Position numbers and translations under genes: made by a program. From positions 167,236,047 through 167,300,046 of the forward strand of contig NC_080571.1 of NCBI RefSeq assembly GCF_030247185.1: DNA of 64,000 nt. Direction: 5' to 3'. Below, piece after piece: positions 54,915-64,000 of this stretch. How positions within the stretch are numbered: the stretch's first letter is position 1; each line of letters begins with the position of its first letter. The notes under the pieces are model-generated. The model saw only the letters and a list, made by a program, of their open reading frames with translations, ran no database searches and was not told the origin of the DNA. The stretch is from Malaya genurostris (Eukaryota; Arthropoda; Insecta; Diptera; Culicidae).

Positions 54915-57047
54915 TAATAAATATGAAATGAATTAAAAATTGAATAAAAATAATAACATTAATGCACCGTATCAGAACAACTATGATATATACAAAAACG
55001 ACGATCGTTCAGATAGTATGCTTCCTCGTTGTGGAACTAATATTACTAATGAAGAAGAAAAATATTTTATTGACAGAGAGTGTGAAAAGGAAAACAAATG
55101 TTTGCTTGATTTAGATACAAATCAAGACGTAATTCTTACGGAAAATAAAAGATACGGTCAAATAACTGGTCGGGACAAAACGGATAAAGTATTAAAATCA
55201 CTGAATATGCGGCAGTGCACGAAATTGAGACCACTACAAATGTTGCTATCAATAAACGGCAATACAGATTTCCAGAAGCTACGAAGAGGCATATTAATGA
55301 AGAAATTGGAGAAATGCGAAAACAAGGTATCATAAAGCCTAGCAAAAGTCTGTGGAATGCACCAGTCCTATGTGTTTCCAAGAAGGTCGATGAATTTGGT
55401 AACAAGAAATACAGAAACGTGGTTGACTTCAGAGCTTTAAATTTAGTTACAAAGCCACTTGTATATCCAATTCCACTGATTGACGAGATTCTAGATAATC
55501 TTGGAAACAGTAAATATTTTTCTACCTTGGATTAAAAATCAGGATTTTACCAAGTACCAATTAACTCAAAAGACGCAGCTAAGACAGCATTTTCGACTCC
55601 AAAAGTTCATTTTGAATTCACAAGAATGCCTATGGGTTTGCGTAATAGCCCGTCGACGTTCCAAAGATTAATGAATACGGTACTTTATGAGATAGAAGGG
55701 TTTAAAGCAATCATCTATCTGGATGATATAATTGTTTTCGGTGTTACCATCGAAGAACACAATGAAAACTCACGCAAAGTTTTAGAGACTCTCCGCCGAC
55801 ATAATCTAAAAGTCGAGCCAGGCACATGCCAAATATTGAAAAATGAAATTAAGTATTTAGGACATGGAATTCGTCCTATGGAGGACAATATAAAAACAAT
55901 AAAAAAGATGGCAGCACCAAAACAGTCAAAGGCGTTAGGTCATTCTTAGGAACAGTAAATTTCTACGGAAAATTAATACCTCACATAGCAGAGAAACGTA
56001 AACCATTAAACGATCTCTTGCGAAAGAATGTTAAGTTTACTTGGACACAAGAGTGTCAAAAATCTTTTGTGGAATTGCGAAATTTTTCAACTTCTGATAC
56101 GCTGTTAGTTAGCTCGAACTGTAAAGATACGTTCGTGATCACGACAGATGCGAGCGAGTACGCTATTGGAGCAGTACTCTCTAATGAAAAATCGATCGAT
56201 AGGCCTATTTCATATGCAAGCAGAGGTCTAGTAGGTGCTGAAAGAGAGTACCATACGATTGAAAAATAATTGTTAGCCATCGTATGGGCAGTGAACCGTT
56301 TTAAACATTTTATTTATAATCAGAAATTTATTGTATACACTGATCATAGACCGTTGATTTTTCAATATGGCATTTAAAAGAAACTTCGCCTACGCTAACG
56401 CGTCTACGTCTGAAACTACAAGGGTTGGAAATAAAACTATAAACAAGCAAAGACAATGTTGTGTCAGACTTTTTATCTAGACTGCCCGAGCAGGCCGGGT
56501 CCTTACACCGAATTTAAATAGTCACTAGACAACAAAAGCGTCAACAGCAGCAAGCAGAAAAAATGAACTTGCGAAGCGGAAGGACGCGGGGGGTAAACCA
56601 ACCACACCAGACAGCTCACAGATGAGTCTGGACGATTTACGCTGTTTAAAAACAAACAAAAGTCAGAGTGGAATCCGCACATGGACGGATTAGAAAACAT
56701 AGACTTTGGATGGAACGAAAAGGAAGATTTGGGAGCACTCTCGTATTTCGAAGAATACGAAATAAGCATGAATAATAATGACATAAAATTTGGTCTACTG
56801 AAATTTTCAAAACATAAAGCAAATTTGAAGGTACTTTCATAGTGGTAAACAGTAGATCAGCGTATAAAGAATTAGCCGAACTGGTGGACCTACCACACGG
56901 TTTGAAGGACTATCAGAATGGAAGAGTATTTTCAATTTCAGATCGTAAAATATGGGGATTGCTTCTAAATGGCTCGAGTAGATCAATAACCGACACAAGA
57001 ATTCTAATAGATGGGTTAGAGATGCATTCACTAACTGTTCTGAAGAC
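54915..57047 (+). pseudogene. Gypsy copy 3, gag end, RT and RNase H, decayed
   Basis: Gag tail and linker are open from 54940. At 55030-55032 the codon is TGT where A and B have TGA. A deletion of about 95-100 bp after LKSLNM shifts the frame. RT then continues at 55215 (HEIET, RQYRFPEATK) to a TAA at 55533-55535 (LD-stop-K, Leu codon in A), the catalytic YLDD lies at about 55719-55730, and a one-base A-run deletion (about 55917) shifts the frame again. RNase H starts at 56018 and is cut by TAA at 56267-56269. The linker to 57047 has further frameshifts. Confidence 0.8.
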
Positions 57048-58010
57048 ATGAAAAATGCAAGGAACATTCAAATTATTTCTTTTCGAAACATGCAGAAAAC
57101 CCCTGAGGCAAACGTGTTGAGATTTATTGCCGAGAAATTTGATAAAATTTTCACACTATATGCACCGGTAAAAGACAGGATGTGGGTGCCAGTAAAAGAC
57201 CTCGAAATTAAATTGAAAGAATTCCACAATGCTCCTCTAGGTGGACATGTTGGAAGCAAACGAATGTTGAAGAGAATGAGTCTGCAATTTCATTGGACTA
57301 ATATGCGAAAAGATATTGAAAATTATGTTAAACAATGTAACTCGTGTCAGAAAAATAAAATCGGTCGATCGAACGAAATTCCAATGAGAATTACTACGAC
57401 ATCGTCCGAACCATTCGAGAAATTGAATATGGACATAGTAGTATTACCTGAGTCAGAATGGGGTAACAGAACCGGACTTGTTATGCAAGACGATCTGACT
57501 AGATATATAATTGTATCATCTATGGAGAACCAAGAGAGTGCCACGGTCGCGCAAACTTTCATAAATAATTATATATGTAAATATGGGACACCCGCCGAAT
57601 TAGTAACCGATAATGGAACCAACTTTGTTAGTTCTCTTATGAAAAATGTATGTAAAATTTTAAAGATTACCACTAGTACATATCATCCACAAGCAAATCT
57701 GGTGGAACGATCGAATAGGGAATTGAAAACCTACTTAAGACAATACGTAGGTAACGAACCGAAAACATGGGGCCAATTACTCCCATTATTCAGTTTCGAA
57801 TATAATTCAACTGTAAATTCCTCAACGGGTTATACACCGTTTGAATTAATATACGGAAGACGGGCGAACATTCCAAACTCCGTTTACAAATACGATAATG
57901 ATGGTCTCTACTATGAGGACTACGTCAATGGAATACGATCTACATTTAAACGACTTCATCATCTAGCCCGGGAGAATCTAATTGCGTCTAAACAAAAGCG
58001 CAAAGAATAG
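57048..58010 (+). CDS. Gypsy copy 3 integrase, intact through most of its length
   Basis: 320 residues. A linker is followed by the zinc domain (HNAPLGGH with two His, then CNSC) at about 68-112, the catalytic core with Asp (MDIVVL), Asp (VTDNGTNF) and Glu (LVERSNREL), and the YTPFELIYGRR block. It lacks the two TAA codons that split this domain in copies A and B, having GAA and AAA there. It ends at a TAG at 58008-58010 where A and B have GAG-CTC or similar, so the SH3-like tail is lost; sequence similarity continues only to 58075. Confidence 0.8.
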   Translation: MKNARNIQIISFRNMQKTPEANVLRFIAEKFDKIFTLYAPVKDRMWVPVKDLEIKLKEFHNAPLGGHVGSKRMLKRMSLQFHWTNMRKDIENYVKQCNSCQKNKIGRSNEIPMRITTTSSEPFEKLNMDIVVLPESEWGNRTGLVMQDDLTRYIIVSSMENQESATVAQTFINNYICKYGTPAELVTDNGTNFVSSLMKNVCKILKITTSTYHPQANLVERSNRELKTYLRQYVGNEPKTWGQLLPLFSFEYNSTVNSSTGYTPFELIYGRRANIPNSVYKYDNDGLYYEDYVNGIRSTFKRLHHLARENLIASKQKRKE

Positions 58011-58075
58011 TATGTTAAAAACTCCAATGAATGGCAACCAATGTGGGGAGACTTAGTGCTAGTAAAAGCCAATCC

Positions 58076-58924
58076 TTTTCTGGCAACACTGTTGACTTTA
58101 ATAGTTGCTGCTTTCTATAGCTACATTTGGAACCAAATTAAAAGTGTTTATTTAAAATTTTCAAACGTCAACTTATATTCAACTTGTTATTAAGTGTATT
58201 TTTGTTCAGAGCTAGTTGTAGGATTGTGAATTCGGTGGCTGATTATCGGTGTGCTGGGCGAATTTAGTTCTGTGGATTTTGTCCTAAGAATCATTTTCGA
58301 TTGACCATTCCCTCTTGTCCGCTGGCGCCGCAATTGATGCGCCTAGTGTCGATCGTGTAGTGGTGTGCGGGATTAGTGATTCGGTATATCGATCCGTACG
58401 CTGCCGGTGCTAGTACATTGTGTTTTTTTTCTGGTGTACCAACGCTCAACACACACTGCGTGCCTGGGACTCACTTCGCTAACGCTGTCTACCAACAGTA
58501 ATAGTGATAGCTTGAGTTCTACTGGGTGGCAGTGGTTGGGATTGTGCCGGTGCAGTGGTTCTGCTTCTTCGGCAACGACACTCGTAGCATCTTTGTGCAG
58601 AAGGTTCTCGCTGGGCGCGTGCTGTTAACAGGCAGTAAGCGTGTTAGTGCGTACTTTTATACGAGTGAGGCTTGGTAGAGGTAGATTTAGTGGGCCGATA
58701 TACTGGTAACTGTCTTGCCGGTTCACGTTATTTTGATCGACAGGTTCAGCGCAATTCTGTTGCGGTGTTGTGGGTGGTTGGGCGCACCTCTGGCTGTGCG
58801 ATTGATCAAGGTAGGTGTGCTCCATTATTCTTGTCGACAATTTGGCCAGTGCCGGTTGCCGTGCTTTGATCATTGGTTTGCAGTTCGGCGATTTTCTCTA
58901 ACAATAAATATTAGTTTAATTAGG
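58076..58924 (+). other. CR1/L2-like LINE 5' UTR
   Basis: 849 bp directly after the end of gypsy copy 3 similarity, GC-richer than the surroundings. Short frames on both strands are not supported. The exact 5' end is inferred from where gypsy similarity stops. Confidence 0.5.
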
Positions 58925-59711
58925 GCGCGGTGGCTGAACAGATACAACAAGTTCGGGATGAAGTTAGGATTATTACTAGTGCTGTGGAGTCTTCGCAGAA
59001 TTTCTTGTCTGAGAAGTTCGATTCAATAGCTTCGGATTTCAAGGACTGAAGTCTGAGAATGAGCGTCTACAACTAGAAATCGATACATTGAAGTTTTCAC
59101 TATCTTCGCTGACTGCTACTGATAATAAAATTGAAAATTATTATGCTAAGGAAAATAAAAAAACAGTAGCTAATAACGCGATGATATTCGGCTTGCCCTC
59201 ACTCCCCAATGAAAATGTGGAGGAGCTTGTGCTAAAAACATTCAAATGTCTTGGTGTTAGTTTGTCCCGTGATTCCGTTGTTTCGTCATCCCGATTGTAT
59301 GCGGGTAATAAAAACAGCGGCGCTCCAATTCCAATACGAGTGGTCTTCAAAGACGAAGCCATTAGAGAAACAGTTCTAGACAAGAAGCAGGAACATGGCC
59401 CTCTGATTGCTACTGCTGTTGACAAATCCTTCAAGACTAATGGAACTGAAATGAAAGTGGCAGTTCGTGAGGAGCTGTCAACTGCTTCTTTGGAACTGTT
59501 AAAAAACATGCGAGATTCTCAAAAATTATTAAATATTAAGTATGTATGGCCAGGTCGTGGAGGAGTTATTTTAGTAAAAAAGGATGACCATTTTAAATTG
59601 GAAAAAATTCGTAATAAAATAGATCTTGATCGTGTTATACATTTTTACCGATCCACACAATTGACGTATCCTTCCCCAGATCAAGTACCACTCATGCGTA
59701 AAAGAACTTAA
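58925..59711 (+). pseudogene. LINE ORF1, coiled coil plus RRM-like domain
   Basis: A helical N-terminal part (AEQIQQVRDEV, ending in a TGA at about 59047 in its frame) continues one frame away as LKSENERLQLEIDTL, a clear coiled coil. A one-base indel near 59045 is therefore likely. From 59088 the frame is open for 207 residues: an RRM-like domain (AMIFGLPSL, RLYAGNK, IPIRVVFKD) and a C-terminal domain (VREELSTASLELLKN, YVWPGRGG, ILVKKDDH). This is the ORF1 layout of CR1/L2-like and transposase-22-type proteins, which bind RNA and chaperone annealing. Confidence 0.7.
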
Positions 59712-59761
59712 TTTAGCTATTATATTGATGTTACATGTGTTGTTATTTGTTTCTCTTTTAA

Positions 59762-60511
59762 ATGGATAATACGACCACCAAAAATTTTTTTCACGAAAAT
59801 ATTTATAAGTTCAATAACAACTATACATTAAACGACAAAAAAACACTTGAGATTTTGCAATGGAATGTAAGAGGTATTAACGATATTCCAAAATTTGATG
59901 ATATAATAATTGATATTGACAATTTTAAAACTCCTATAGATGTTATAGTAATCGGAGAAACATGGTTGAAAAATGAAAATTGTGCTCTCTATAAAATACC
60001 GCATTATAAAGCCTTTTATGCTTGTAGAGAACATTCTAGTGGAAGCCTAGCAATATATGTCAAACAAAATATTGAACATAGACTGATAAAGAACTACACG
60101 TCCGATGGATTTCACCATATAAACATCGAGCTTTGTATCAAAGGACACTTTTATAATATTCATGGTGTGTATCGTCCCCCTAGCTTTGATTTTAACGAAT
60201 TTTCCGTTTACCTAGAAAGCTTGATGTGTTCCATTCAACCGAAGCATACGTGTTTTATTGTAGGTGATATAAATGTTCCTATAAATCTCATTCATAACAA
60301 CATTGTGACAAGATATAAGGCTCTGCTAGAATCATATGACTTTTCGTGTACAAATTGTTTTACTACAAGACCAATTAGCGACAATATACTTGACCATATT
60401 ATTTGTAAACTTGAAGACGTTAATCGTATTCGCAACGACACAATATTTAATGAACTAAGCGACCACTCTCAAGTCTTAACAACTTTCAAAATACTGGCTG
60501 ATAAACGTTAA
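59762..60511 (+). CDS. LINE ORF2, APE endonuclease domain
   Basis: 249 residues. It starts with an ATG 50 bp after ORF1 and has the full APE fold: LQWNVRGI (about 36-43), VIGETWL with the catalytic Glu (about 67-73), GVYRPPS, VGDINVP with Asp and Asn (about 166-172), and ELSDHSQV with the catalytic Asp and His near the end. The frame ends at TAA inside a hexamer repeat (CGTTAA)n at 60504-60531. Coding similarity continues in another frame to about 60890, so the stop is a secondary change. Confidence 0.8.
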   Translation: MDNTTTKNFFHENIYKFNNNYTLNDKKTLEILQWNVRGINDIPKFDDIIIDIDNFKTPIDVIVIGETWLKNENCALYKIPHYKAFYACREHSSGSLAIYVKQNIEHRLIKNYTSDGFHHINIELCIKGHFYNIHGVYRPPSFDFNEFSVYLESLMCSIQPKHTCFIVGDINVPINLIHNNIVTRYKALLESYDFSCTNCFTTRPISDNILDHIICKLEDVNRIRNDTIFNELSDHSQVLTTFKILADKR

Positions 60512-60531
60512 CGTTAACGTTAACGTTAACG
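60504..60531 (+). repeat. (CGTTAA)n hexamer repeat inside LINE ORF2
   Basis: About four and a half units of ACGTTA directly after the endonuclease domain, followed by an A-run. Each unit brings a TAA in the ORF2 frame, so the repeat alone stops translation. Confidence 0.9.
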
Positions 60532-60893
60532 AAAAAAATAATTAACTATCGTCAGGTAAATCTTGATTTTTCCAATTTTATTAGTAGTATTGATGTCATT
60601 GAGGACGCTGAAACAGTTCTTCAATCTATAGTTTTCGTATGTAACTCTCTACTCGAACAACATACAAGAATAATAACTAAAACAGTCACAGTGAAAGGTA
60701 ATCATTGCCCATGGATGACCTTTGATTTATGGACACTAGTGAAAATAAAAAGCAATTACCTCAAACGTGTTAAGGCAAGCCCCCACGATCAGCATATCAA
60801 ACAAATGCTATCACATATCTCTAAAAAGGTCGACTCCATGAAAAAGGCGATTAAAAAAAATTATTACGAAAACCTTCTCATTAGTGTATTTCA
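60532..60893 (+). pseudogene. LINE ORF2, linker after the endonuclease
   Basis: The open frame from about 60541 (INYRQVNLDF, ETVLQSIVFVCNS, KKAIKKNYYENLL) has the pattern of the region between endonuclease and RT in CR1/L2-like elements. It is shifted relative to the endonuclease frame and truncated at about 60893 by the junction with the MITE piece. Confidence 0.6.
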
Positions 60894-60895
60894 TT

Positions 60896-61106
60896 TGAGA
60901 ATTTCGTGTTGGATTGAGATATTGCTGGTTTGTGTCCAGGATATTCGCCAACTAAACACATTCTCTAAAAATATGAGCTTTTATTCAGCAAAGTAAATTC
61001 TCATTTTTAACTAATTTAATAGTTATTTTGGAAATTTTGTTGTTAAAATCAACTAATTCAAAATCAGTTAGACTTAGGCGCAAGAGCTAATTTCGGTCGT
61101 TCCGTG
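60896..61106. mobile_element. Right end of the TA-flanked TIR element, second copy
   Basis: Matches 54702-54914 with a few differences and ends in the same TIR (CGGTCGTTCCGTG) followed by TA. Its left part is missing because the duplicated block starts here. It lies at the same position relative to gypsy copy 4 as the full element does to copy 3. Confidence 0.9.
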
Positions 61107-64000
61107 TAGTAAATATGAAATGAACCAAAAATTGAATAAAAATAATAACATTAATGCACCGTATCAGAACAACTATGATTGTATACAAAAACGACGATCG
61201 TTCAGATAGTATGCTTCCTCGTTGTGGAACTAATATTACTAATGAAGAAGAAAAAGGCGGGTGGGTAATGTCAGAGACATAACTGGATGTCGTGAATGCG
61301 AAAACAATTGACATGTTCCTTAACACTTCCGAATATCAATTAGTTGATCAATTGTATGAATTATGCAAGCATTCCCCTTTTCCACATTTTTCGCAAAAAC
61401 AAAGAAGGCTTCACTTGATCTAGATTACTGTGAATTTCACACAGCCAAAAGTGCAAAAATCAAATCAAACAGTTCTAGATTTGCACTAAACTGAGGATAT
61501 TTCCCTTCGATTTGCGAGCAAGAAATCCTAATAGTTCTTTAGAAAACTTTTAGAGGGATTAGAACGGCTGATTTTGTGTAATGCTGTCCACCGTTGCTTT
61601 TTTACCAATGCAAATGACTGTCAGCTGTGACGTAATTGCTCTTGTCGGAGGCGAAACTAGCTTTGCAAACGACACAAAATACATCTGCTCGCAGTGGCGA
61701 TAAAATCCAAACTGATCCAATTTTGGTTATGAGCTTTCTTTTTACGTGATTTCGTTTGTAGCTTTTTCACTAATAGGCGGTCCTAACGGGTTTAAAAAAT
61801 AGCCGCATACAGAATTTTAATGTCGATTATTTCATTTCGGATTTGCATTTCATTGAAAGAAACTATCCGGCTGCTGTACGGGATTCATTTCTGCCTTTCA
61901 GAAGGACCAAATTGTGGAACTCACTACGATGTTAAACACTGTTCGGAACATTTTCGTCGAACGATTTGTTGTACAGCAGCACAGCATATTTTGTTCTCTT
62001 CCTCAGAACGCGTTCTGATTGGCTGGTGTTGACAGGGGTCAAATGAGACAGGGTTTTCAATAGTGTACTATTGAAATACTTCAATGCTGTTGCTATACAC
62101 GTTTAAGTTGAAAAATTTCGATTCTATTGGTAGTTAGATTATATAAATCCTTTCACAGATCACTGAGCTATGAGCTTTAAAAATACGAGCAAGGCAAACG
62201 CGCCTTATGAATTATCCCCTTTGATACTCGTTTATACCAAACATTGCAGAATAGTTTAATTTTGAATTATTTGAGATTATGTCACACAAATGATAATTTT
62301 ATCATAAAATTGTGATCATATTTCCGATGGCGTGTAGTAAAAATTATGCTGATTCGTTAGATACAACAAGAGATATTCACGACCAAAAACTTATCACTCT
62401 CTCAGAGGGTAAATTTTGAAAAGGCACCCCATAGTAAAGTAAGTCGTATTCACGACAAAATATTTTATTGACAGAGAGTGTGAAAAGGAAAACAAATGTT
62501 TGCTTGATTTAGATACAAATCAAGACGTAATTCTTACGGAAAATAAAAGATACGGTCAAATAACTGGTCGGGACAGAACGGATAAAGTATTAAAATCACT
62601 GAATATGCGGCAGTGCACGAAATTGAGACCACTACAAATGTTGTGATCAATAAACGGCAATACAGATTTCCAGAAGCTACGAAGAGGCATATTAATGAAG
62701 AAATTGGAGAAATGCGAAAACAAGGTATCATAAAGCCTAGCAAAAGTCTGTGGAATGCACCAGTCCTATGTGTTCCCAAGAAGGTCGATGAATTTGGTAA
62801 CAAGAAATACAGAATCGTGGTTGACTTCAGAGCTTTAAATTCAGTTACCAAGCCATTTGTATATCCAATTCCACTGATTGATGAGATTCTATATAATCTT
62901 GGAAACAGTAAATATTTTTCTACCTTGGATTAAAAATCAGGATTTTACCAAGTACCAATTAACTCAAAAGACGCAGCTAAGACAGCATTTTCGACTCCAA
63001 AAGTTCATTTTGAATTCACAAGAATGCCTATGGGTTTGCGTAATAGCCCGTCGACGTTCCAAAGATTAATGAATACGGTACTTTATGAGATAGAAGGGTT
63101 TAAAGCAATCATCTATCTGGATGATATAATTGTTTTCGGTGTTACCATCGAAGAACACAGTGAAAACTCACGCAAAGTTTTAGAGACTCTCCGCCGACAT
63201 AATCTAAAAGTCGAGCCAGGCACATGCCAAATATTGAAAAATGAAATTAAGTATTTAGGGCATGGAATTCGTCCTATGGAGGACAATACAAAAACAATAA
63301 AAGAGATGGCAGCACCAAAACAGTCAAAGGCGTTCGGTCATTCTTACCTCACATAGCAGAGAAACGTAAACCATTGAACGATCTCTTGCGAAAGAATGTT
63401 AAGTTTACTTGGACACAAGAGTGTCAAAAATCTTTTGTGGAATTGCGAAATTTTTCAACTTCTGACACGCTGTTAGTTAGCTCGAACTGTAAAGATACGT
63501 TCGTGATCACGACAGATGCGAGCGAGTACGCTATTGGAGCAGTACTCTCTAATGAAAAATCGATCGATAGGCCTATTTCATATGCAAGCAGAGGTCTAGT
63601 GGGTGCTGAAAGAGAGTGCCATACGATTGAAAAATAATTGTTAGCCATCGTATGGGCAGTGAACCGTTTTAAACATTTTATTTATAATCAGAAATTTATT
63701 GTATACACTTATCATAGACCGTTGATTTTTCAATATGGCATTTAAAAGAAACTTCGCCTACGCTAACGCGTCTACGTCTGAAACTACAAGGGTTGGAAAT
63801 GAAACTATAAACAAGCAAAGACAATGTTGTGGCAGACTTTTTATCTAGATTGCCCGAGCAGGCCGGGTCCTTACACCGTATTTAAATAGTCACTAGACAA
63901 CAAAAACGTCAACAGCAGCAAGCAGAAAAAAATGAACTTGTAAAGCGGAAGGACGCGGGGGGTAAACCAACCCCACCAGACAGCTCACAGATGAGTCTGG
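61107..64000 (+). pseudogene. Gypsy copy 4, gag end to RNase H, decayed and interrupted
   Basis: Gag tail and linker run to 61255, then the insertion 61256-62456, then pol from 62457 to the window end. It shares with copy 3 the TGT at the gag/pol site (61223-61225), the deletion after LKSLNM, TAA at 62931-62933, the A-run deletion and TAA at 63635-63637. Additionally it lacks about 30 bp near 63345 that copy 3 has (from GGAACAG to AAATTAA). The RNase H Asp motif (TTDAS) is present. Confidence 0.85.
61256..62456. mobile_element. 1201 bp insertion in gypsy copy 4, relative of 27866-28934
   Basis: Copy 3 reads GAAGAAGAAAAATATTTTAT without interruption, while copy 4 has this segment between GAAGAAGAAAAA and AAAATATTTTAT, so the borders and a 4 bp A-run duplication are fixed. 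Left end GGCGGGTGGGTAATGTCAG; right end GTAAGTCGTATTCACGAC. Similar ends and interior blocks occur at 27866-28934. The ends are not inverted repeats of each other, apart from an internal GTCGTGAAT. No convincing ORF. Confidence 0.85.

Larger units (their letters stand above)
53606..58075 (+). mobile_element. Ty3/gypsy retrotransposon, copy 3 (plus strand, partial)
   Basis: Begins inside the gag C-terminal tail (GAAGTAATTATCG), is interrupted by a TA-flanked element (53659-54914), and continues through the gag end, pol and most of integrase to 58075, where a CR1/L2-like LINE starts. It is a diverged relative of copies A and B. At the three stop positions fixed in A and B it has TGT, GAA and AAA. 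Confidence 0.9.
58076..60893 (+). mobile_element. CR1/L2-like LINE, 5' part only
   Basis: Plus strand: 5' UTR (58076-58924), ORF1 (58925-59711), a 50 bp gap, then ORF2 endonuclease (59762-60511) and its linker (to about 60893). It ends abruptly at a junction with the duplicated MITE/gypsy block. The absence of the RT and 3' end in a copy with a complete 5' UTR is the reverse of normal LINE truncation. Confidence 0.75.
60896..64000. repeat. Second segmental duplicate, of 54702-56630, continuing past the window
   Basis: Follows the order MITE right end, gypsy gag end, RT, RNase H as in copy 3, with the 1201 bp insertion at 61256-62456 as the only large difference. It shares the derived changes of copy 3 (two stops, a ~95-100 bp deletion, a one-base frameshift). 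It reaches the window end, so its full length is unknown. Confidence 0.9.

Overview
This window is eukaryotic, almost certainly from a mosquito (Culicidae, probably Aedes-like). That assignment rests on recognising mosquito-type LINE proteins, a Ty3/gypsy element and short repeat termini; no database was consulted. No intact host gene, rRNA, tRNA gene or CRISPR array is supported. The region is a layered stack of transposable elements, their duplicates, satellites and microsatellites. It contains no operons; 'neighbour' relations are mostly insertions of one element into another.

Layout. 1-2022: 5' half of a LINE on the minus strand (5' UTR, zinc-knuckle ORF1, start of the endonuclease ORF2, cut by the window edge). 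2023-11804 and 13895-23645: two near-identical copies, A and B, of a ~9.8 kb segment. Each carries a minus-strand Ty3/gypsy element (gag with TWO retropepsin domains, RT, RNase H, integrase), an unexplained ~2.5 kb block with a hairpin cluster, and a plus-strand LINE RNase H fragment. A 745 bp direct repeat lies between them. 23877-25040: a minus-strand LINE 3' end whose (TTTA)n tail interrupts the LINE of copy B. 25040-31711: mostly anonymous AT-rich DNA with small tandem repeats, a tRNA-like SINE candidate and a ~1.07 kb repeat element. 31712-39464: a 7.7 kb composite bounded by inverted terminal repeats. Its interior is a (TG)n tract, a ~155 bp tandem array in one orientation and a ~329 bp satellite (14 full units) that contains the reverse complement of the 155 bp unit.

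40350-48170: a nearly full-length I-type LINE (ORF1 with three zinc knuckles and an AT-hook; ORF2 with endonuclease, RT and RNase H), flanked on both sides by (ATT)n and interrupted by a distant relative of the satellite-bearing element. 49040-49985: two MITE-like units meeting in a perfect palindrome. 50020-52105: a 117 bp satellite (~18 units). 52106-53390: a decayed jockey-type RT. 53606-58075: a third gypsy copy (plus strand) split by a TIR element with a clean TA duplication. 58076-60893: the 5' part of a CR1/L2-like LINE. 60896-64000: a second duplicate of the gypsy-3 region, here split by a 1.2 kb insertion whose empty site is visible in copy 3.

The window is informative because several copies of the same sequence give filled and empty insertion sites and ancestral versus derived codons. 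The four gypsy copies fall in two lineages: A and B share in-frame stops (TGA, TAA, TAA) that copy 3 lacks (copy 4 is informative only at the TGA site), while 3 and 4 share a different set. Both pairs were therefore duplicated after their progenitor was already damaged. An uncollapsed-haplotype or assembly origin for the A/B pair cannot be excluded from sequence alone.
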